Positions 15,478 to 20,739 of a DNA stretch of 20,739 bases are shown here, in pieces. The notes below the pieces were generated by a model, which worked only from the letters and a program-made list of their open reading frames with translations, was not told the DNA's origin and made no database searches. Numbering within the stretch: the first letter of the stretch is position 1; each line of letters starts with the position of its first letter. The DNA is from Gallionellales bacterium GWA2_60_18. GTDB taxonomy: Bacteria > Pseudomonadota > Gammaproteobacteria > Burkholderiales > Gallionellaceae. The stretch lies in assembly GCA_001801105.1 (NCBI GenBank), contig MGWS01000007.1, forward strand, positions 1-20,739, given 5' to 3'. A program made the position numbers and the translations under genes.

Positions 15478-16212
15478 ATGTGGGATAACGCGCCCCTGCT
15501 ACGCAACATGGCCAACGCGCTGTTTGTTGTCAGCGTGTTTGCGGTGCTGTACGGCGCGGTCTATTACGTGGTGCATTTGCCGGGATTGTTTCCGGTGCAC
15601 AGCGTGCGTTTGAGCGCGGCTCCGCAACGGGTCGATCCTCCAGGCGTACTGGAGGTGGTGCGCAACGAAGTGCAGGGCAATTTTTTTACCGCCGATATTG
15701 GGCGGTTGAGGCAGTCGCTGGAAAAGCTGCCGTGGGTGCGTAGCGTCAGCATCCGCCGCGAATTCCCGCATCGCCTCGTGGTGCAACTGGAAGAGCATCA
15801 GGCGCTGGCGCGCTGGAACAACAATGCGCTGGTGAATCTGCAGGGTGAGGTTTTTGTTGCGGACAGCGGGCAGGTGTTGCCGGGGTTCATCGGGCAAGAT
15901 GGGACTTCGTATGAAGTAGTCTCGCACTACGAACAATTCAGCCGGCAACTCGCCGCGCTGGATATGCGGGTGGCGCAGCTTGCCCTGTCGCCGCGCCATG
16001 CATGGCAATTGCGTTTGAACAACGGCATGGTGCTGGAGTTGGGGCGTGAGGATATGCAGCAGCGTTTGGCAAGGTTCGTGGCAGGGTATCCGCATATAGA
16101 CGGCGGAGGGCTGGGGGCTGCGAATAAGGCGGTATATGTGGACTTGCGTTATCGCAATGGATTTGCCGTCAAGCGTGCGGCAGAAGATAAACAACTGAGG
16201 ATTGAAGGTTGA
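15478..16212 (+). CDS. ftsQ: Cell division protein FtsQ
   Basis: FtsQ is a bitopic inner-membrane protein that recruits FtsL and FtsB. The 244-residue protein has a short cytoplasmic start, one hydrophobic segment at about residues 11-33 (ANALFVVSVFAVLYGAVYYVV), and a POTRA domain (about 40-108) with FPVHSVRLS, GNFFTADIGRLRQSLEKLPWVRSVSIRREFPHRLVV and EEHQALARW. It ends with the FtsQ beta domain (GEVFVADS…LPGFIGQDGTS…LSPRHAWQLRLNNGMVLELG). The ATG at 15478 follows GGAGAGGG. An out-of-frame ATG lies 4 nt upstream. It is not coupled to ddl or ftsA; repeats occupy both flanking spacers. Confidence 0.95.
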   Translation: MWDNAPLLRNMANALFVVSVFAVLYGAVYYVVHLPGLFPVHSVRLSAAPQRVDPPGVLEVVRNEVQGNFFTADIGRLRQSLEKLPWVRSVSIRREFPHRLVVQLEEHQALARWNNNALVNLQGEVFVADSGQVLPGFIGQDGTSYEVVSHYEQFSRQLAALDMRVAQLALSPRHAWQLRLNNGMVLELGREDMQQRLARFVAGYPHIDGGGLGAANKAVYVDLRYRNGFAVKRAAEDKQLRIEG

Positions 16213-16233
16213 AAATGTTGATAACCAAGGGTG

Positions 16234-16355
16234 CAAGGAGGGTGGCGGGGAATAGGCGGGGTTTTGTTCCTCTGTTCCCCGATAAAACTGTCAGCCATTC
16301 GACTAGGCTGGCGATTGGTGCCACCAGCATTACCGCTGGCGATGCCACCTGTCCC
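16234..16355. repeat. Palindromic repeat cluster in the ftsQ-ftsA spacer, including inverted beta copy 3
   Basis: The 160-nt gap contains GGGGAA (16247-16252) facing TTCCCC (16275-16280), then AGCCATTCGACTAGGC (16293-16308), the exact reverse complement of the 16-base beta core. This is followed by GGTGCCACCAGCATTACCGCTGG with a small CCAGC/GCTGG hairpin (16324-16339). Only the core and one flank match beta, so this copy is diverged or composite. The ftsA RBS (GGAG at 16363-16366) lies just downstream. Confidence 0.75.
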
Positions 16356-16372
16356 GTGGAACGGAGCGAATG

Positions 16373-17608
16373 ATGAGCAGAAACAAGGAAGCCAAGAACC
16401 TGATAGTCGGGCTGGACATCGGTACGTCAAAGATCGTGGTCATCGTCGGCGAGGTCAAGCAGGATGGAATGCTGGAAGTGATCGGCAAAGGTATGCACGC
16501 GTCCGACGGCATGAAAAAAGGCATGGTGGTCAATATCGAAGCGACGGTGGGCGCGATCCAGCTCGCGCTCCAGGAAGCCGAGCTGATGGCGGATTGCAAG
16601 ATACAGGCGGTGCATACCGGCATCGCGGGCAGCCACATCAGCAGCATCAACGGGCGCGGCATGGTGAAGATCAAGGAAAAGGAAGTGGCGCAGGCCGATG
16701 TGGATCGCGTCCTGGAAACCGCCAGTTCGATCAGTCTGTCGAGTGACCAGCAGATCCTGCATATCCTCGAACAGGAATTCAGTATCGACGGGCAGGATGG
16801 CATCAAGAAACCGCTCGGCATGAGCGGGATGCGCCTGGATGTCGAGGTGCACATCGTCAGGGGCGCGGTGTCTGCGGTGCAGAACATCATGAAGTGCATC
16901 CACCGTTGCGGTCTGGAGGTCAACGAATTGATCTTGCAACCGCTGGCTTCGAGCAAGGCGGTGCTTGAGGAGGACGAAAAGGAATTGGGCGTGTGCCTCA
17001 TCGACATCGGCGGCGGCACCACCGACATCGCTGTGTTCACCGGCGGCGCGATACGCCATACCGCCGTGATCCCGATTGCCGGGGACCAGATCACCAACGA
17101 CATCGCGATGGCATTGCGCACCCCCACGCAGGATGCCGATGACATCAAAATCAAGCACGGCTGCGCGCTGCGCCAACTGGCCGATGGCGGCGTAATCGAG
17201 GTGCCCGGCGTGGGCGAGCGCGGGCCGCGCATGCTGTCGCGCCAGACATTGGCGGAGGTGATCGAGCCGCGTGTCGAAGAACTCTATTCGTTGGTGCAGG
17301 CGGAGTTGCGCCGCAGTGGTTTCGAGGATCTGCTGTCGTCCGGCATCGTGATCACCGGCGGCAGCAGCGCCATGCAGGGTATGGTCGAACTGGGCGAGGA
17401 AATTTTTCACCTGCCGGTACGTTTGGGGATACCCAAATATGCCGGAGGGTTGTCGGATGTGGTGAAGACGCCGCGCATGTCGACCGGTATGGGGCTGCTG
17501 CTGTATGGCCTGGAGCACCATCAGCGCAACGAGGAGACGCGCATGCAATCGAGCTCGTTTGGCGACGTGATGGCAAAAATGAAAACATGGTTTCAGGGGA
17601 ATTTTTAA
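16373..17608 (+). CDS. ftsA: Cell division protein FtsA
   Basis: FtsA is the actin-like ATPase that anchors FtsZ filaments to the inner membrane and recruits later divisome proteins. The 411-residue protein has the phosphate-1 motif LIVGLDIGTSKIVVIVG near the N-terminus, the FtsA-specific 1C (SHS2) domain (about 85-165), the phosphate-2 motif VCLIDIGGGTTDIAVFTGGA, and IVITGGSSAMQGM for adenosine binding. The last about 15 residues (FGDVMAKMKTWFQGNF) form a short amphipathic stretch typical of the membrane-targeting helix. ATGs at 16370 and 16373 are adjacent; 16373 was taken because it lies 6 nt after GGAG. The stop is 79 nt before ftsZ. Confidence 0.97.
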   Translation: MSRNKEAKNLIVGLDIGTSKIVVIVGEVKQDGMLEVIGKGMHASDGMKKGMVVNIEATVGAIQLALQEAELMADCKIQAVHTGIAGSHISSINGRGMVKIKEKEVAQADVDRVLETASSISLSSDQQILHILEQEFSIDGQDGIKKPLGMSGMRLDVEVHIVRGAVSAVQNIMKCIHRCGLEVNELILQPLASSKAVLEEDEKELGVCLIDIGGGTTDIAVFTGGAIRHTAVIPIAGDQITNDIAMALRTPTQDADDIKIKHGCALRQLADGGVIEVPGVGERGPRMLSRQTLAEVIEPRVEELYSLVQAELRRSGFEDLLSSGIVITGGSSAMQGMVELGEEIFHLPVRLGIPKYAGGLSDVVKTPRMSTGMGLLLYGLEHHQRNEETRMQSSSFGDVMAKMKTWFQGNF

Positions 17609-17687
17609 GTTTGGATGTGCCCTTTATTTTGCAGAGATTTTCAGGTTGGGTTTCAGGGTTAAGTTGTAATTACAAAAGGAGAAAACG

Positions 17688-18863
17688 ATGTCGTTCGAAC
17701 TAATGGAAGCGGAATCACAGGATGCGATCATCAAGGTGATCGGGGTGGGCGGTTGCGGCAGCAATGCTGTGGACCACATGATCGAGCAGGGCGTGCAGGG
17801 CGTCGAGTTCATCGTCATCAACACCGATGCGCAGGCGCTCAAGCGCAGCAAGGCGCGCACCCAGTTGCAGATCGGCGCAAACATCACCAAGGGTCTGGGG
17901 GCGGGAGCCAAACCTTCGGTCGGCCAGGCGGCTGCCGAGGAAGACCGCGAGCGCATCAAGGAAATGATCTGCGGTGCGAACATGGTGTTCATTACAGCCG
18001 GCATGGGCGGCGGAACCGGAACGGGTGCCGCGCCAGTCGTCGCGCAGATCGCGCGGGAACTGGACATCCTGACCGTCGCGGTGGTCACCAAGCCGTTTGC
18101 CTACGAAGGCAACCGGATGCGTTTCGCCAAGGCCGGTATCGACGCGCTGCACGAGCATGTCGATTCGCTGATCATCGTGCCGAATTCCAAGCTGATGGAA
18201 GTGCTGGGCGAGGATGTCACCGTGCCGGAAGCGTTCAAGGCCGCCAATGGCGTGTTGCAGGGCGCGGTGGCGGGTATCGCCGAGGTGATCAACGTGCCGG
18301 GGCTGATCAACGTGGACTTCGCTGACGTGAAGACCGTGATGTCGGAAAACGGCATGGCGATGATGGGTTCCGCGATTGCGTCCGGCCCGGACCGCGCGCG
18401 CATTGCGGCAGAGGCGGCGATCGCCAGCCCGCTGCTGGAAGATGTGGATATGTCCGGCGCGCGCGGCGTGCTGGTGAACATCACTTCTTCGAGCAACCTG
18501 AAGCTGAAGGAGATCGACGATGTGATGAAGTGCGTCCAATTCGCGGCGGAGGAAGCGACCGTGATCGTCGGTTCGGTATTCGACGAGATCATGGGCGAAG
18601 AATTGCGCGTAACCGTCGTCGCGACCGGGCTGGGCGCACCGCGCGTCACCAAACAAAAGCCGGAAATGGTTTATCGCAGCGAAGAAACCTACCAGCGCAC
18701 CGGCACGTATGACGAACCGATCGCCAGCTCCAATGTGAATTACCCGGATCTGGATACCCCGGCGTATATTCGTAGCGGGCGCAGGGCAGCGGTGGATGCG
18801 ATGGAAAAATCCGGCATGGATACGCTGGATATTCCCTCGTTTTTGCGCAAACAGGCGGACTAG
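17688..18863 (+). CDS. ftsZ: Cell division GTPase FtsZ
   Basis: FtsZ is the tubulin homologue that polymerises into the Z ring. The 391-residue protein starts IIKVIGVGGCGSNAVDHMI and FIVINTDAQAL. It carries the tubulin signature GGGTGTG at residues 107-113, followed by AAPVVAQIA, the T7-loop region with NVDFADVKTVM, then a variable linker and the conserved C-terminal peptide DTLDIPSFLRKQAD, which binds FtsA and other partners. The RBS AAAAGGAG ends 6 nt before the ATG. The 79-nt leader after ftsA is AT-richer than its surroundings and could hold a promoter, but no convincing -35/-10 pair was found. No repeats interrupt ftsA, this leader or ftsZ. Confidence 0.98.
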   Translation: MSFELMEAESQDAIIKVIGVGGCGSNAVDHMIEQGVQGVEFIVINTDAQALKRSKARTQLQIGANITKGLGAGAKPSVGQAAAEEDRERIKEMICGANMVFITAGMGGGTGTGAAPVVAQIARELDILTVAVVTKPFAYEGNRMRFAKAGIDALHEHVDSLIIVPNSKLMEVLGEDVTVPEAFKAANGVLQGAVAGIAEVINVPGLINVDFADVKTVMSENGMAMMGSAIASGPDRARIAAEAAIASPLLEDVDMSGARGVLVNITSSSNLKLKEIDDVMKCVQFAAEEATVIVGSVFDEIMGEELRVTVVATGLGAPRVTKQKPEMVYRSEETYQRTGTYDEPIASSNVNYPDLDTPAYIRSGRRAAVDAMEKSGMDTLDIPSFLRKQAD

Positions 18864-18865
18864 GG

Positions 18866-18893
18866 TTGCGGCAGAAGGGCGGGGGGCTATGAT
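18866..18893 (+). promoter_or_regulatory. Predicted sigma70-type promoter for lpxC
   Basis: TTGCGG (18866-18871), a 16-nt spacer and TATGAT (18888-18893) closely match the sigma70 consensus. They begin two bases after the ftsZ stop. Initiation near 18900 would give a leader of about 29 nt before the preferred lpxC start and would exclude the upstream ATGs as main starts. Prediction from sequence only. Confidence 0.6.
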
Positions 18894-18928
18894 AAAATTG
18901 CCCCATGATGATTACGCTCAGGACACCG

Positions 18929-19840
18929 ATGGTTAAGCAGCGCACCTTGAAAAATTCCGTCAGCGTGACGGGAGTTGGCTTGCACAGCGGCGAGAAAGTC
19001 ATGCTCGGCCTGCGCCCCGCACCGGTCAACAGTGGTATCGTGTTCCGCCGCGTGGACACCAGGCCAGTCGAAGAGATTTGCGCACGCGCCGAGCTGGTGA
19101 ATGACACGCGCCTTTCCACCTGCATGGAGCAGAACGGCGTACGTGTCGCCACCGTCGAGCACCTGATGTCGGCACTGGCCGGGTTGGGCGTGGATAACGC
19201 ATACATCGACCTGGACAGCGCGGAAGTGCCGATCATGGACGGTAGCGCCGGCACCTTCATCTTTCTGCTGCAATCGGCGGGCATCGTCGAGCAAACCGCA
19301 GCCAAAAAATTCATTCGCGTGAAAAAAACCGTCGAGGTGAAGCAGGGCGACAAGTGGGTGCGCTTTGAGCCGCACCACGGCTACAAACTGACTTTCACCA
19401 TCAATTTTGCCCACCCGGTATTCGCCAGCACCAAACAGCATGTAGTGGTCGATCTGGGCGAAGAATCATACGTGCGCGACATCAGCCGGGCACGCACCTT
19501 CGGCTTCATGCATGATGTAGAGAACATGCATGCGCAGGGCCTGGCATTGGGCGGTAGCTTGGACAACGCCATCGTGATGGATGAATACCGCGTGCTGAAT
19601 GCCGACGGATTGCGCTTCGAGGACGAGTTTGTCAAACACAAGGTACTCGACGCGATCGGCGATCTTTACCTGCTCGGGTATCCGTTGATCGGCGCGTTTT
19701 CCGGCTACAAGTCCGGCCATGCATTGAACAATGCCCTGCTGCGCGCGTTGCTTGCGGACGAGCAGGCTTGGGAAATCGTCACGTTCGACAGCGTGGAAGA
19801 GGCACCCGCATTCCTGCGCTTGCAGTTGCAGTCCGCTTAA
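18929..19840 (+). CDS. lpxC: UDP-3-O-acyl-N-acetylglucosamine deacetylase LpxC
   Basis: LpxC is the zinc deacetylase that catalyses the committed step of lipid A synthesis. The 303-residue protein (E. coli 305) aligns along its length: [34 protein letters not shown] with zinc ligand His78, [35 protein letters not shown] with zinc ligands His237 and Asp241, and YKSGHALNN with catalytic His264. ATGs at 18905 and 18908 would add an eight-residue tail absent from E. coli LpxC and have no RBS. The ATG at 18929 follows AGGA at a spacing of 5 and lies downstream of a good promoter. Its place after ftsZ is the common proteobacterial arrangement and links outer-membrane and envelope synthesis. Confidence 0.97.
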   Translation: MVKQRTLKNSVSVTGVGLHSGEKVMLGLRPAPVNSGIVFRRVDTRPVEEICARAELVNDTRLSTCMEQNGVRVATVEHLMSALAGLGVDNAYIDLDSAEVPIMDGSAGTFIFLLQSAGIVEQTAAKKFIRVKKTVEVKQGDKWVRFEPHHGYKLTFTINFAHPVFASTKQHVVVDLGEESYVRDISRARTFGFMHDVENMHAQGLALGGSLDNAIVMDEYRVLNADGLRFEDEFVKHKVLDAIGDLYLLGYPLIGAFSGYKSGHALNNALLRALLADEQAWEIVTFDSVEEAPAFLRLQLQSA

Positions 19841-19875
19841 CTCCATTCCTGCATTTTAATACAACTCATTTGTTT

Positions 19876-19932
19876 CGTAGGAGCGGGCCATGTCCGTGAA
19901 ACGATTGATCGCGGGCATGGCCCGCTCCTACG
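19876..19932. repeat. REP-like hairpin downstream of lpxC
   Basis: CGTAGGAGCGGGCCATG (19876-19892) and its exact reverse complement (19916-19932) form a 17-bp stem around a 23-nt loop. It resembles the GTAGGAGCGGGC…GCCCGCTCCTAC repeats found between genes in many gammaproteobacteria and betaproteobacteria. It lies 35 nt after the lpxC stop and could stabilise or attenuate the transcript, but it has no U-tract. Confidence 0.88.
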
Positions 19933-19980
19933 ACCCCGCATTTACTCAACCTACCTCTCTGACGGACGCAAACAAAGCTC

Positions 19981-20097
19981 CGTCATTCCGGCGCAGGCCG
20001 GAATCCAGCGGTTTTATCAAATATGCTTTTGACTTTGCCGACACAATGCGTAAGGCAATTTAATTTGTTTGGATTCCGGATCGAGTCCGGAATGACG
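19981..20097. repeat. Large inverted repeat of CGTCATTCCGG type upstream of ettA
   Basis: The left arm (19981-20007) starts CGTCATTCCGGCGCAGGCCG and the right arm (20070-20097) is its near reverse complement. Each arm is itself a small palindrome (ATTCCGG…CCGGAAT). The pattern resembles the Neisseria dRS3-like ATTCC-N-GGAAT repeats and similar proteobacterial elements. The 62-nt centre is AT-rich and has no ORF. The gap 19841-20165 holds this and the preceding hairpin. Bases 20098-20165 presumably contain the ettA leader, but no clear promoter was recognised. Confidence 0.87.
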
Positions 20098-20165
20098 ACG
20101 AATTTTTAGTTGTCTGCACTTTGCGGTAAGCTACGCGCTTTCCTCAACCGCATGGCGAATTTCAA

Positions 20166-20739
20166 ATGGCCCAATATGTAATGTCGATGCTCCGCGTGAG
20201 CAAAATCGTTCCCCCAAAGCGTCAGATTATCAAGGACATCTCCCTCAGTTTCTTCCCCGGCGCGAAGATCGGCCTGCTCGGCCTGAACGGCTCGGGCAAA
20301 TCCACCGTGCTGCGCATCATGGCGGACGTGGACAAGGAATATGACGGCGAGGTGCAGCGCGAGCCGAACATCCGCATCGGCTACCTGCCGCAGGAACCGC
20401 AGCTCGACCCTGATGCCACCGTCAAACAGGAAGTGGAATCCGCGCTCGGCGAAGTGATGCAGGCGCAGAAGAAACTCGACGAGGTGTATGCCGCGTATGC
20501 CGAGCCGGACGCCGATTTCGACGCGCTCGCCGCCGAACAGGCGCGCCTGGAGAACATCATCGCCGCATCGGGCAGCGACGCCGCGCACCAGATGGAGATC
20601 GCGGCAGATGCATTGAGGTTGCCGGAGTGGGACGCGGCAATCAAGAATCTGTCCGGCGGCGAGAAGCGCCGCGTCGCGCTGTGCAAGCTGCTGCTGGAAA
20701 AACCCGACATGCTGCTGCTCGACGAGCCGACCAACCACC
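20166..20739 (+). CDS. ettA: Energy-dependent translational throttle protein EttA (ABC-F), 3' partial
   Basis: EttA is a cytoplasmic ABC-F ATPase that binds the ribosomal E site and gates elongation according to ATP level. The 191 visible residues start MAQYVMSMLRVSKIVPPKRQIIKDISLSFFPGAKIG, very like E. coli EttA. They contain Walker A GLNGSGKS at 39-46, the Q-loop region YLPQEPQLDP, the EttA arm region (KKLDEVYAAYAEPDADFDAL), the ABC signature LSGGE at 162-166 and Walker B LLLDEPTNH with Asp186-Glu187 at the window end. There is no transmembrane domain. The second ABC domain and linker lie beyond the window. It is separated from lpxC by 325 nt of repeats and is probably a separate transcription unit. 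Confidence 0.95.
   Translation, partial: MAQYVMSMLRVSKIVPPKRQIIKDISLSFFPGAKIGLLGLNGSGKSTVLRIMADVDKEYDGEVQREPNIRIGYLPQEPQLDPDATVKQEVESALGEVMQAQKKLDEVYAAYAEPDADFDALAAEQARLENIIAASGSDAAHQMEIAADALRLPEWDAAIKNLSGGEKRRVALCKLLLEKPDMLLLDEPTNH

Noticed and set aside
17609..17687. Promoter for ftsZ in the ftsA-ftsZ gap
   Set aside because: The region is AT-richer and several TTG-starting hexamers exist, but none pairs with a good -10 at 16-18 nt.
1..20739. Undescribed defence, secretion or biosynthetic system
   Set aside because: Every supported gene is a known dcw or housekeeping gene. The novelty, if any, lies in the repeats.

Overview
The window is a nearly complete division and cell-wall (dcw) cluster, all on the + strand: mraZ (5' end missing or broken), rsmH, ftsL, ftsI, murE, murF, mraY, murD, ftsW, murG, murC, murB, ddl, ftsQ, ftsA, ftsZ and lpxC, followed by the start of the ABC-F translation factor gene ettA. 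Gene order, a type-II-like MurB, a DAP-type MurE (DNPR motif), the presence of lpxC (so a Gram-negative with lipid A) and the protein sequences point to a betaproteobacterium, plausibly in the Nitrosomonadales/Gallionellaceae. The family-level placement is inference from resemblance, not from a search.

Layout. 1-10297 is tightly packed: each start overlaps the preceding stop (ATGA, TGATG, or 11-16 nt overlaps), as expected of one translationally coupled operon. From 10298 onward coupling is kept only at murC/murB. Every other junction up to ftsA is separated by palindromic or tandem repeats: ftsW/murG, murG/murC, murB/ddl, ddl/ftsQ and ftsQ/ftsA. ftsZ has its own short leader and a strong RBS. 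A sigma70-like promoter sits directly behind the ftsZ stop and would drive lpxC. The lpxC-ettA gap holds two large palindromes.

Function. MurB, MurC, MurD, MurE, MurF and Ddl build UDP-MurNAc-pentapeptide. MraY and MurG convert it to lipid II. FtsW and FtsI polymerise and crosslink it at the septum. FtsL and FtsQ are divisome scaffold and regulatory proteins, and FtsA tethers FtsZ to the membrane. LpxC commits carbon to lipid A. MraZ and RsmH are the usual regulator/rRNA methylase pair at the head of the cluster.

The unusual content is repeats rather than new genes. Short palindromic elements have entered not only the spacers but also, in frame, the coding sequences of murE, murF and murC. 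Small tandem repeats lengthen murB and ddl. murE and murF carry the same roughly 90-bp palindrome in opposite orientations, at comparable places in the Mur-ligase fold, and the murF copy is itself interrupted by a second repeat family found again at 15.4 kb and 16.3 kb. The ftsW 3' end, including the last codons and the stop, is present three times in tandem. No tRNA, rRNA, CRISPR array, transposase, prophage or accessory gene was recognised.
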